Source of the DNA: Betaproteobacteria bacterium UBA3031
GTDB lineage: Bacteria; Pseudomonadota; Gammaproteobacteria; Burkholderiales; Eutrophovitaceae
DNA length: 15,910 nucleotides
Direction: 5' to 3'
Assembly (NCBI GenBank): GCA_002367635.1
Contig: DFDI01000036.1
Span: 37,033 to 52,942, forward strand
Shown here piece by piece: positions 7,902 to 15,552 of this stretch. The position numbers and the translations under genes were made by a program. Positions within the stretch are counted from its first letter, which is position 1, and each line of letters begins with the position of its first letter. The notes beneath the pieces were generated by a model that was not told the origin of the DNA, did no database searches, and saw nothing but the letters and a program-made list of their open reading frames with translations.

Positions 7902-7988
7902 TCAGGGCATAATTTGTTTACCCTTACGGAATATTTGCATATTTCTAGAGCACTTACCTTTACGTTGAGGTCCGCCTAAGGCGAAACA

Positions 7989-10900
7989 TTGAATTTTTCG
8001 GCAAATTTGAAACCTTATAGAAGCCTCTCCCGACGACTTTTGAAAGTCGCTTGGTTGGGTTGTTTCGTTTTGGCTTTCTTATTCGCGTGCGGCCTCACTG
8101 TCATCAAGTTCTATCTTATCCCCAATATTAATCAACACCGAGATTGGGTGGAGAAGAGATTTTCGGATTCAATTCGGCAATTGGTACAAATCGGAGGAAT
8201 AGAGGCTCGTTGGGATGGACTTCACCCCGATTTTATTTTTTCTGAGATTACGGTCTACGATGACGGAGATGTAGTAGTTTTCAGCTTGGATAAGCTCGAG
8301 GTTCAAGTATCCACTCTGGCCTTATTTGTTGGCGAGATTGATGTATTAAAACTTAAAATTTTCAGCCCTAAATTACCGGTGAAGAGAGATAAGAATAATG
8401 CGATATGGATAGGTGGTAAGCGGGTCTATCCCTTCAGTTCAGAGGAGGGTCCATTATTGAATTGGCTGGTTCGACAGAAGCAAGTGGAAATTACAGGAGG
8501 CTCACTTAGTTTTGTCGATGAGACTTTGGATAACTATACAATCACATTAAATGATGTATTGCTGACTACGTCGTTTTCGGCTGGGGAATCCAGCATCGCA
8601 CTTTCAAGTGAAATGAAGAATGACTGGTATGACGCGGTTAATATAAGCCTTGTTAGCTCTAATTTGTTTAACCCTAATGACGGATCTGATTTTATAGGGA
8701 GGATGAGTTGGGATGTGAGTGCGCTTCGCCTGTCCCCCTTTAAGGATTGGGTGCCTCCTGAAGTGCAGGTAGGCAATACGGTGGTTAATTCTCAGGGCGC
8801 AGCTAACTTTGACGGTAGAGATTCGCAGCGCGTAGTCTTTGATCTTAGGCTTAATGATTTTTCTCTGGCCTCGATAAATGGCGCAGATCCTGTGGGTGTT
8901 TCTCAGGCTTCTTTTCAGGCGTCTTGGGAGGCTTCTGCTGATAGGCAGGAGCTAACGCTTTCAAAGATGTTCGCTGTGGTCGATAGTGGATTGCCTGTCC
9001 ATCTGGATGTTGTGAGTATGGATAGAGATGTTTCGACAGGACGAAACAAAATTGTGACTCGCGATTTGTCCGTTGATTTGTTTAAGTTCATCAGCCGACG
9101 TGTTATTGATAACAAGAGCAATTTAGAGCTCGTCGATCAGTTGCTACCGGGTGGCATTTTGAATTTGGTCGATATTTCCTGGCAGGCGGATGATGGGTTC
9201 CTTTCTGATATGGACCTTGCTTTACAAACACGATTTGAAAATATTGGATTCTATGCGTCGGAGCAAAAGCCTGGTGTACAGGGGTTAACTGGAGCGATCA
9301 AATTTGAAAACGATGAGTTTCTTGTTCAGATTGACTCAAAAGATGTATCGCTTGATTTGCCTGAAATATTTCCGCAACCACTTAATTTCTCTCAATTTCA
9401 GTCGAGTATAACGGGACGAAAAACAGAAAGTGAGTGGGTTGTTGATGTTAGTAATACACGGTTTTCGAACGCTGATCTGGTTGGAGGGGCTTTCGCTCGT
9501 TTAGGTGTTGCTCATGAGGGTCAGAATAGTGCTATTGATGTAAGGTTGGAAGTGGAGAGTGTTGATGCCAGTCGGTTGCCGTTTTATTTGCCCAGCAAGT
9601 TATTAAAAACTAAGGCTTGGGTAGAGAATCGTGTGTTATCTGGACGAGTAAAGAATCTGGTGATGACCGCCAGTGGCGATTTGTCGACTTCTCTTTTTGC
9701 TCGTGGCGGGCAGTTTGACTTGAGCGCGGACATCACGGGCGGACGCATCGAAGTGGGTGGTGGTTGGCCAATGGTTGACGAGATTTATGGCGCATTCAGG
9801 TATGTAGATAATACAATCTCTTTTTCTCCTAGTAGGGCGAAAATTTTTGGGGTCGATGTGTCCCGGAGCACTTTATCTATTGAGAAAACAGGCACTCCTG
9901 AATCTACGCTTAATGTGACTGGAGTGGCTACAGCTACTGTCACTGAACTCATTCAGTACGTTAAAAATAGTCCTCTGGATAAATTGACTAAGGGTGTGGT
10001 GGGAAACATGGTCGCGGAAGGAGTTGGTGAGCTCAATTTAGTGTTGAGCATTCCTTTTGTTGATCGTAAAAAGTCAAAGGTGAGCGGATCTGTTCATATT
10101 AAGGGTCCATTTATGCAGGTGAGTGAGAAAGCGCCGCAATTTAATGAATTTGATGCGGTTATAGATTTTGACAAGATTCACGTCGGAATTCGGAGTGGTC
10201 ATGCGCGAATATTCGATGCGCAAACTACGTTTGCATCCAGGCACGTGGAGCGAGGTTTCGGAGCGATTGAGTTTAAGTCTGATGTTTCTGTGCAAGCTTT
10301 TATGGACTATCTTCGATTGCCCATAGATCCGCAATACCTTTCTGGTCAGATTTCGTCATCAGGTATTCTGGGGTTCTCCGACGATGGATTGCATATCGAT
10401 CTTAGTGCCGATCTTCAGAGCCTTGTATCTGATTTGCCAGAGCCCCTTTCGACATTAGGGGCAGATAAACAGATTTTGCATGTTCAATATGCTGCGTTGA
10501 GGTCGGGAAAGCGTGACATCACGTTCTCTAACGAAAATGGCCAGCTAGGGAATCTTGTGTTTTTAAACGGCCAGTTAGTTCAAGGCACCTTTAATACAAA
10601 CCAAAGCGGTAGAGATAACGTATTGGTGATCGGCGGGCAAATACCTCATTTGGACATTGATGGTTGGCGTTCTTTGCTTAGCGACCAGAATAAAGATGGA
10701 TCGATTAGTGGTGTGCCGTTAACGGTTCAAGTTAACGCTCAAATCGATCGGGTGGATGTTTTCGCTAACACTTTCCACAAAGTCGCAATTAATGGTCAGA
10801 TCTTTAAGCTCGATGGTGTATTTTCGATTGATAGTGAAGCCGTTTCAGGGAAAATAGTGTTTAGTGATTACGGTACTGATGAAGCTAAAGTATCCGCCAA

Positions 10901-11783
10901 CCTCTCTCGATTGATCCTGCACCGACCAACTTCATCACAGGCAGTAACTAATGAGTTAGCGAATCCGAATCGTGTGCCGATAGCAGTAGATGCTGTGATT
11001 GATGATTTTCAGCTCGACGGGAGTAAGCGAGGGGCAATTACCTTGCGTGCCAGACCTAATGATGGGCGTTGGGAGATAAATGAACTTTCGACCATCACAG
11101 ATATGGGAATCTTGACCATGAGTGGTCAATGGGAGCCCGGACTAAAATCAAATGTTGAATATGACGTAGAGTTTAATGTCCAAGATGTAGGTCAGTACCT
11201 TTTTAGTTTAGATGGAAAAGAGAATATGGTCGGGGGTGTAGGGAGACTTAGCGGCTCTGTCAAGTGGGAGGGCAGCCCGTTTTCCATTGACCTCGATACG
11301 TTGGATGGGGAATTGAGCCTCGAGGTTAAGGATGGTCGGTTTTTAAAAATTAATCCTGGAGTTGGACACATAATAAGTTTGCTCAGTTTGCAAGCATTGC
11401 CAAGACGAATTACGCTTGATTTTCGGGATGTGTTTTCGTCGGGGTTCAGTTTTGATCGTATAGGGTCCGAGGTGTTGGTTACGAATGGAATTGCGCGTAC
11501 CGATAAGCTGCTCATGGATGGTACTTCGGCGTCGGTTGCTATTTCTGGTAGTGTAGACTTGGTTAGAAAGGATCATGATATAGAGGTTTTCGTCACGCCT
11601 AAGTTATCCAATGCAGCCTCGGTAGCGGGGGCTGTTGTTGTGAATCCTGCAATTGGATTGGCGGCATTCTTAGCTCAAAAGCTGCTTGGTAACCCCTTCG
11701 ATAAAATTGCGACGAGGCACTACAGAGTTAGGGGTGACTGGGGGAATCCTGAGGTGACCCGAGTCCATTGGGGTGATGAATAA
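7989..11783 (+). CDS. yhdP: YhdP-family AsmA-like envelope protein
   Basis: A 1264-residue protein anchored in the inner membrane by one N-terminal helix (about residues 18-44, preceded by basic residues), with the remainder predicted in the periplasm. The long beta-rich body matches the YhdP/DUF3971 family with its AsmA-like C-terminus. The stretch at 1219-1256, beginning NPAIGLAAFLAQKLLGNP and ending in RGDWGNPEV, is the family's closing signature. E. coli YhdP works with TamB and YdbH in moving phospholipids from inner to outer membrane, probably as a bridge-like conduit. The start is TTG at 7989 with AAGG seven bases upstream. No ATG fits before the membrane helix. Full family length suggests an intact gene. 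It is followed after 71 AT-rich bases by tldD, a neighbour it also has in Pseudomonas, where a nitrilase-family gene usually lies between them. Confidence 0.88.
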   Translation: MNFSANLKPYRSLSRRLLKVAWLGCFVLAFLFACGLTVIKFYLIPNINQHRDWVEKRFSDSIRQLVQIGGIEARWDGLHPDFIFSEITVYDDGDVVVFSLDKLEVQVSTLALFVGEIDVLKLKIFSPKLPVKRDKNNAIWIGGKRVYPFSSEEGPLLNWLVRQKQVEITGGSLSFVDETLDNYTITLNDVLLTTSFSAGESSIALSSEMKNDWYDAVNISLVSSNLFNPNDGSDFIGRMSWDVSALRLSPFKDWVPPEVQVGNTVVNSQGAANFDGRDSQRVVFDLRLNDFSLASINGADPVGVSQASFQASWEASADRQELTLSKMFAVVDSGLPVHLDVVSMDRDVSTGRNKIVTRDLSVDLFKFISRRVIDNKSNLELVDQLLPGGILNLVDISWQADDGFLSDMDLALQTRFENIGFYASEQKPGVQGLTGAIKFENDEFLVQIDSKDVSLDLPEIFPQPLNFSQFQSSITGRKTESEWVVDVSNTRFSNADLVGGAFARLGVAHEGQNSAIDVRLEVESVDASRLPFYLPSKLLKTKAWVENRVLSGRVKNLVMTASGDLSTSLFARGGQFDLSADITGGRIEVGGGWPMVDEIYGAFRYVDNTISFSPSRAKIFGVDVSRSTLSIEKTGTPESTLNVTGVATATVTELIQYVKNSPLDKLTKGVVGNMVAEGVGELNLVLSIPFVDRKKSKVSGSVHIKGPFMQVSEKAPQFNEFDAVIDFDKIHVGIRSGHARIFDAQTTFASRHVERGFGAIEFKSDVSVQAFMDYLRLPIDPQYLSGQISSSGILGFSDDGLHIDLSADLQSLVSDLPEPLSTLGADKQILHVQYAALRSGKRDITFSNENGQLGNLVFLNGQLVQGTFNTNQSGRDNVLVIGGQIPHLDIDGWRSLLSDQNKDGSISGVPLTVQVNAQIDRVDVFANTFHKVAINGQIFKLDGVFSIDSEAVSGKIVFSDYGTDEAKVSANLSRLILHRPTSSQAVTNELANPNRVPIAVDAVIDDFQLDGSKRGAITLRARPNDGRWEINELSTITDMGILTMSGQWEPGLKSNVEYDVEFNVQDVGQYLFSLDGKENMVGGVGRLSGSVKWEGSPFSIDLDTLDGELSLEVKDGRFLKINPGVGHIISLLSLQALPRRITLDFRDVFSSGFSFDRIGSEVLVTNGIARTDKLLMDGTSASVAISGSVDLVRKDHDIEVFVTPKLSNAASVAGAVVVNPAIGLAAFLAQKLLGNPFDKIATRHYRVRGDWGNPEVTRVHWGDE

Positions 11784-11854
11784 TAAAGACATACGTTAAG
11801 AGTCATTAGATTAATGTACTAAGGAATTAAATTAAAACATTTGGTAATGAGGTT

Positions 11855-13303
11855 ATGAATTTGAGTGATAAAAATATGGAGCGCGTGCAAGAGGTGATCC
11901 TGAACCCTGCTGAATTATCTCTGGAGACATTGCCTAGTTTGTTTTCCCGTATTGGTTCCAGAAAAATTGATTATTCAGATTTGTATTTTCAATATAGTCG
12001 GTCAGAGTCTTGGTCTATTGAGGATGGGATTGTAAAAGTCGGCAGTTTTAATATTGATCAAGGCGTTGGTGCGCGAGCTATTGTTGATGAAAAAACTGCT
12101 TTCGCCTATTCGGACGAAATCTCAATGGCGGCCATTCACTCGGCACTTGATGCGACGAGAGCGATTGCGAGTCAAGGGTCTACTCTGTCGATGCCGTCGA
12201 AGGTGGCTACGACAACTTCGCTTTACTCGAACGAAGATCCAATATTAACTAATTCAAACTCTGACAAGATTAGTCTTCTTGAGAGGGTTGAGTCATTCGC
12301 TCGCCAGATTGATTCCAGAGTGACCCAGGTTGTTGCTAACTTGGCGGCTGTTCACGATACTATTTTGGTGTCGCGTTTAGATGGGCACGTAGCTTGTGAC
12401 GTGAGGCCTCTCGTTCGTTTGTCGGTTCAGGTGATTGTTGAGAAAAACGGTCGTAAAGAACAAGGCTCCTTTGGAGGAGGTGGACGATTTTCATATGATT
12501 ATTTTAATGATGAACGCTTGATGGATTATGCGCAGAAAGCGGTTGATCAGGCTGTAATTAACATGGATGCTGGACCAGCCCCAGCGGGAGAAATGACGGT
12601 TGTTTTGGGTGCTGGTTGGCCAGGAATTTTATTGCATGAGGCAATTGGTCATGGACTGGAAGGCGACTTCAATCGTAAGGGGAGTTCAGCGTTCACTGGT
12701 CGCATAGGCGAGCGTGTGGCAGCAAAAGGTGTGACTGTGGTTGATGACGGGACCATACCCGATCGGCGAGGTTCGCTCAGCGTTGATGATGAGGGTACGC
12801 CAACTGCTAGAACTGTTCTGATCGATGATGGAATTTTGTGTGGTTATATGCAAGATACCTTAAACGCTCGATTGATGGGCGTGTCCCCTACAGGTAACGG
12901 GCGACGTGAGTCTTATGCTCATGTGCCTATGCCAAGAATGACAAATACATACATGCTCAATGGAGCAATGGAACGCGAAGAGATTTTGTCCTCAGTAAAA
13001 AATGGAATTTATGCTGCGAATTTTGGTGGGGGTCAAGTCGACATTGTTAGTGGGAAATTTGTATTTTCCGCGTCTGAGGCCTACCTCATTGAAAATGGAA
13101 AGATAACCAAACCCGTTAAAGGGGCCACGTTAATTGGGAATGGACCCGACGTCTTGACGAGAGTGTCCATGATTGGTAACGATATGTCACTTGATTCAGG
13201 TGTCGGTACGTGTGGCAAAGATGGGCAAAGTGTTCCGGTAGGGGTTGGTCAGCCTACGCTGCGCATTGATGGCCTCACGGTCGGCGGCACCGACCTTTCC
13301 TGA
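11855..13303 (+). CDS. tldD: TldD metalloprotease subunit
   Basis: TldD is the catalytic subunit of the cytoplasmic TldD/TldE (PmbA) zinc protease, which degrades unfolded peptides and takes part in maturation of microcins and control of CcdA in E. coli. The 482-residue product is near the E. coli length of 481 and conserved throughout. The metal-binding motif HEAIGHGLEGDFN gives His261, Glu262 and His265, and the third ligand is Cys453 in VGTCGKDGQS. Other strong blocks are GGGGRFSYDYF, DDEGTP, NGRRESYAHVPMPRMTNTYM and EAYLIENGKITKPVKGATL. The ATG at 11855 has GAGG only three bases upstream. An in-frame ATG at 11876 has GAGTGAT at better spacing and is possible. The partner pmbA/tldE is not in the window. 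Confidence 0.96.
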   Translation: MNLSDKNMERVQEVILNPAELSLETLPSLFSRIGSRKIDYSDLYFQYSRSESWSIEDGIVKVGSFNIDQGVGARAIVDEKTAFAYSDEISMAAIHSALDATRAIASQGSTLSMPSKVATTTSLYSNEDPILTNSNSDKISLLERVESFARQIDSRVTQVVANLAAVHDTILVSRLDGHVACDVRPLVRLSVQVIVEKNGRKEQGSFGGGGRFSYDYFNDERLMDYAQKAVDQAVINMDAGPAPAGEMTVVLGAGWPGILLHEAIGHGLEGDFNRKGSSAFTGRIGERVAAKGVTVVDDGTIPDRRGSLSVDDEGTPTARTVLIDDGILCGYMQDTLNARLMGVSPTGNGRRESYAHVPMPRMTNTYMLNGAMEREEILSSVKNGIYAANFGGGQVDIVSGKFVFSASEAYLIENGKITKPVKGATLIGNGPDVLTRVSMIGNDMSLDSGVGTCGKDGQSVPVGVGQPTLRIDGLTVGGTDLS

Positions 13304-13338
13304 GCGCTGTATTTTTTCTCATATCAGTAACAATATTG

Positions 13339-14202
13339 ATGATATTTACGCATCAACTGCGCTATATTTGGTTTGTATGTGCGACGTTTACCATTCTAAT
13401 TGGGCCGCATAGCTATAATCCGGTATCAGCGGCTGATGAAGTGGTTAACAAAGGGCATCGCGTCGTAACTCTCGCTCCACACCTTGCAGAGGTAGTGTTC
13501 GCCGCTGGTGCAGGTGAGTACCTAATCGGGGTGATCTCAGGAACAGATTACCCGGCCTCTACAACAAAGATTCCGATTGTTGGTGGGGTCAATGGGATAG
13601 ATTTCGAGAAACTGGTTACGCTAGAACCGACGATGGTACTGGGTTGGGATGAAGGTACCAAGCCTGCAGATATCGCAAAGTTGCAAAGCCTAGGGATTCC
13701 TGTCCGCATACTGTCTTCGAATAGACTGGTTGATTTGCATCAACAAATTGTTGAGGTTGGTGGTCTGTTTGGAACAGAATTGATTGCTACTGAGAGTGCA
13801 GGTGTTATTTTTTCAAGAATATTAAAACTTTCTCGTCATCAATCGAAGGACCATCAGAAGAAGATTTTCATCCAAATTTGGGATAAGCCTATTTTTGCGA
13901 TAGGGCGTAAACACCTCATTAATGAAGGGCTTCAGCTATGCGGCGCTGTCAATGTAGGAGCGAGCTACCCCTTTGTGGCGGGTGCTGTTTCGATGGAGGC
14001 TGTGGTTTTGTCGGGGGCTGATTCTATTTTGGATTTGACCGGCAACCTACTGTCTAATGAATTAGAACTGCAGTCGATTAAAGGTGGTCATCTCGGAGCA
14101 TTTATGCCTACTATTGAGGGGGACGCTGACCTTCTGATGCGTCCAGGCCCACGATTTTTAGATGGGCTGGAAACATTATGTATGCAGCTAAGAGCAAGCT
14201 AG
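13339..14202 (+). CDS. btuF: BtuF-like periplasmic cobalamin-binding protein
   Basis: A periplasmic substrate-binding protein of the TroA/BtuF fold that hands vitamin B12 to a BtuCD ABC transporter. An N-terminal signal segment (IWFVCATFTILI, with probable cleavage after VSA) is followed by the BtuF-type opening RVVTLAPHLAEVVFAAGAGE and GVISGTDYP, then IPIVGGVNGIDFEKLVTLEPTMVLGW. About 287 residues is a normal length. I take ATG at 13339; TTG at 13336 directly before it is an alternative, and no good ribosome binding site is seen for either. It lies 35 bases after tldD on the same strand and may be cotranscribed. It converges on a cobalamin adenosyltransferase, which supports B12 over haem or iron-siderophore as ligand. 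No btuC or btuD gene is present here. Confidence 0.8.
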   Translation: MIFTHQLRYIWFVCATFTILIGPHSYNPVSAADEVVNKGHRVVTLAPHLAEVVFAAGAGEYLIGVISGTDYPASTTKIPIVGGVNGIDFEKLVTLEPTMVLGWDEGTKPADIAKLQSLGIPVRILSSNRLVDLHQQIVEVGGLFGTELIATESAGVIFSRILKLSRHQSKDHQKKIFIQIWDKPIFAIGRKHLINEGLQLCGAVNVGASYPFVAGAVSMEAVVLSGADSILDLTGNLLSNELELQSIKGGHLGAFMPTIEGDADLLMRPGPRFLDGLETLCMQLRAS

Positions 14203-14209
14203 GTAAGAA

Positions 14210-14228
14210 AACTTCCTGTTTGAAAGTT
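14210..14228 (-). terminator. Weak hairpin, possible terminator of the adenosyltransferase gene
   Basis: Read on the minus strand, AACTTTC, a five-base loop AAACA and GGAAGTT form a seven-pair stem with one G-T pair, followed by TTCTT. It starts two bases after the stop of the adenosyltransferase gene. The T tract is short and interrupted and the stem is AT-rich, so any termination would be modest. On the plus strand the same stem has a C-A mismatch. Confidence 0.35.
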
Positions 14229-14230
14229 AT

Positions 14231-14788
14231 CTAATCGTCTTGCGTCCTTCGGCTTGACCAATAAACGTCTTCCACGTCCAATGATTTGTTGATCGCTCGG
14301 CATGCGACAAATAAGTAGTCGGAGAGCCGATTAAGATATTTTTTTGAAAGCTCCGAGATGCTCTCGTGTTGTTCTAGGCGGATGATGCATCGTTCTGCGC
14401 GACGACAAACCGCCCGTGCATGGTGACATAAAGCAGCAGCGCGCGAACCGCCCGGCAATATGAATTCCTTTAACGGATGCAGGTTTTGGTTAATCCCGTC
14501 GAGTTTATTTTCGATTGTTAGGATATTCCCTTCTGACATGACGCTATAGCCTGGGACGCTGAGCTCGCTTCCAAGGTTGAACAGTTCATGTTGTACTTTT
14601 GTCAAAAAATCGGATAGTTCTTTAGAAAGAGGTTCGCAGAGCAGCACTCCGATGATGCAGTTTAGCTCGTCGACTGTGCCGATGGCCTCAATACGATCGC
14701 TGCATTTTAGGGTTCGTGTACCATCTCCTAGGCCAGTTGACCCAGAATCACCGGTTCTTGTATAAATTTTCGTCAGTCGATTGCCCAT
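14231..14788 (-). CDS. PduO-type cob(I)alamin adenosyltransferase
   Basis: Transfers the 5'-deoxyadenosyl group of ATP to cob(I)alamin, making adenosylcobalamin in the cytoplasm. The 185-residue product has the family length. The N-terminal ATP-binding segment is KIYTRTGDSGSTGLGDGTR (7-25). DRIEAIGTVDELNC (31-44), LPGGSRAAALCHHARAVCRRAE (111-132, with the conserved RRAE arginines) and YLNRLSDYLFVACR (151-164) follow. The frame stays open upstream to an ATG at 14914, but the ATG at 14788 falls exactly at the family N-terminus and the upstream 42 residues look like translated intergenic DNA, so I choose 14788. No strong ribosome binding site is visible. It is convergent with the btuF-like gene. 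The cob/pdu/MMAB names all refer to this enzyme type, so no single symbol is given. Confidence 0.93.
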   Translation of the reverse strand: MGNRLTKIYTRTGDSGSTGLGDGTRTLKCSDRIEAIGTVDELNCIIGVLLCEPLSKELSDFLTKVQHELFNLGSELSVPGYSVMSEGNILTIENKLDGINQNLHPLKEFILPGGSRAAALCHHARAVCRRAERCIIRLEQHESISELSKKYLNRLSDYLFVACRAINKSLDVEDVYWSSRRTQDD

Positions 14789-14997
14789 AATTATTTCGTG
14801 TTTGATTAAAGGTTGTTTAAAGTCAGTCAGGCAATAATACCCATTAAGTGCTTTTATAGTGTTTCTTAATCGTCGAATTAATCTTCGAGCGTTATTACCT
14901 TCGAAATGTGACAACGACTTATACGGATTTGGAAAGGGAAGATTAATTTTTCAATATCAGATAATCCTCTATTGTAGTTCTACTTTTTTCCGAAAAC
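14789..14997. other. AT-rich divergent gap between adenosyltransferase and cytochrome leader
   Basis: No convincing gene is present. Both strands have short open frames, but none has a recognisable protein pattern. The region must hold the adenosyltransferase promoter (minus) and probably the start site of the cytochrome leader (plus). A plus-strand -10-like TATTGT at 14970-14975 would place transcription start just before the folded element at 14998, but its -35 is poor (TTTTTC). I found no cobalamin riboswitch B12 box on the minus strand ahead of the adenosyltransferase gene. Confidence 0.45.
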
Positions 14998-15103
14998 CGA
15001 TGGGCCTTTGTCGGTGATGGCGGAAAATACACATGACACGCATTTTTCCGCTTCTGTGAAAGCAGGGAATGATAAGTGATAACCGAACATAAAGGACCCA
15101 TTG
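14998..15103 (+). ncRNA. Candidate structured leader RNA upstream of cytochrome genes
   Basis: The two ends pair over a long distance. Segment 14998-15015 pairs with 15082-15103: CGATGGG with CCCATTG (one G-T), CCTTT with AAAGG after a one-base bulge, and TCGGT with ACCGA after a small internal loop, about 17 pairs in all. Inside, GCGGAAAA (15020-15027) pairs perfectly with TTTTCCGC (15044-15051) around a 16-base loop. A weaker stem is TTCTG (15052-15056) with CAGGG (15063-15067). The result resembles a three-way junction closed by a long P1. It lies 57 bases before the GTG of the first cytochrome gene. It fits no riboswitch class I could recall. A DNA-level role (MITE-like inverted repeat, cruciform) is the main alternative. 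Confidence 0.5.
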
Positions 15104-15159
15104 ACTCCCAGAGGGGTATCCGATAAAGTTTTGCTGGGAATTTTACAAGGGATACAAAC
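15104..15159 (+). promoter_or_regulatory. Leader with alternative pairings over the cytochrome ribosome binding site
   Basis: The ribosome binding site AAGGGA is at 15147-15152, seven bases before the GTG at 15160. GTATCC (15116-15121) is perfectly complementary to GGATAC (15150-15155), which would bury half of that site. TCCC (15106-15109) can also pair with GGGA (15149-15152). Against these, TCCCAG (15106-15111) pairs perfectly with CTGGGA (15134-15139). That stem crosses the GTATCC pairing and competes with the TCCC one, so the states are mutually exclusive apart from a pseudoknot. This is the layout of a translational expression platform. Short pairings arise by chance, so function is inference. 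Confidence 0.4.
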
Positions 15160-15486
15160 GTGCAAAATATTACTAATTTTTTCAGGACATCATTGCTCAT
15201 AATCCTTCTTGCGGCGCCGTCCGCGTTCGCTGCTGGTGATCCAGAGGCTGGTCGGCAAATAAACGCTCAATGTCAAGGTTGTCACGGGATCGTAGATTTT
15301 AAAGCTGCTTTCCCAAAGGTTTATTCGGTTCCTAAAATTGGCGGGCAGAGCTACGACTATATTGTTGTTGCTTTAAAGGCTTACCGAGATGGTGATCGGA
15401 CCAACGAAACGATGCACGCAATTGCGTCTAACTTGAGTGACCAGGATATCAACGATCTGGCAGCTTATTATTCGCCTGCTGAGTGA
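15160..15486 (+). CDS. Exported monohaem cytochrome c, first of a tandem pair
   Basis: A 108-residue class I cytochrome c. The signal peptide (SLLIILLAAPSAFA, cleavage near residue 24-25) sends it to the periplasm. Haem attachment is CQGCH (Cys38, Cys41, His42). The conserved VPKIGGQ follows, and the likely distal ligand is Met85 in NETMHAIASNLSDQDINDLAAYY, the pattern of cytochrome c4/c553-type domains. The start is GTG at 15160 with AAGGGA seven bases upstream. It probably carries electrons between membrane complexes and an oxidase or other terminal enzyme, but its partner is not in the window. The 5' leader is unusually structured. The downstream paralogue suggests the two act together. 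Confidence 0.92.
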   Translation: MQNITNFFRTSLLIILLAAPSAFAAGDPEAGRQINAQCQGCHGIVDFKAAFPKVYSVPKIGGQSYDYIVVALKAYRDGDRTNETMHAIASNLSDQDINDLAAYYSPAE

Positions 15487-15552
15487 GTATTAGGCTTTTA
15501 AATTTGATCGAGACGGGTCTAACCTAGTTTCAAGAAAAAGGGAGTTGAAAAG

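Larger units (their letters stand above)
7787..7988. promoter_or_regulatory. Divergent ilvE / yhdP control region
   Basis: This 202-base AT-rich gap must hold the promoters of the ilvE run (minus) and of yhdP (plus). On the plus strand CATAAT at 7908-7913 is a good -10-like hexamer without an obvious -35. A second possibility is TTGTTT (7914-7919) with CATATT (7938-7943) at 18-base spacing. On the minus strand a TATAGA-like element (around 7813-7818) sits about 30 bases before the ilvE start, again without a clear -35. The ilvE ribosome binding site is at 7795-7800, and AAGG at 7978-7981 serves yhdP. No start site can be fixed from sequence alone. Two inverted repeats inside the gap are listed separately. 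Confidence 0.5.

Noticed and set aside
14789..14914. 42-residue N-terminal extension of the adenosyltransferase
   Set aside because: The family begins at the MGNRLTKIYTRTGD segment, and the upstream residues show no domain, signal or targeting pattern.
15010..15070. Fluoride riboswitch or hammerhead ribozyme, suggested by GGTGATGG and GGAAAA
   Set aside because: The closing CC and the downstream CTGATG-like element of the fluoride class are missing, and the hammerhead core CTGATGA/GAAA is not present in the right order.
14998..15103. MITE-like mobile repeat with terminal inverted repeats
   Set aside because: No target-site duplication flanks the element and no second copy exists in the window. 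It remains an alternative that a genome-wide copy search could revive, so it is not annotated as mobile.
14998..15130. Cobalamin riboswitch, suggested by GGGAA and AAGTGATAACC next to B12 genes
   Set aside because: The core consensus needs GGTG and a P4 stem around it. Here the equivalent positions do not pair, the B12 box is not present, and the element is oriented towards the cytochrome genes rather than the adenosyltransferase.
14943..15200. Short minus-strand open frames across the cytochrome leader
   Set aside because: They overlap the structured element and the start of the cytochrome gene, have no recognisable protein pattern and lack a convincing ribosome binding site.
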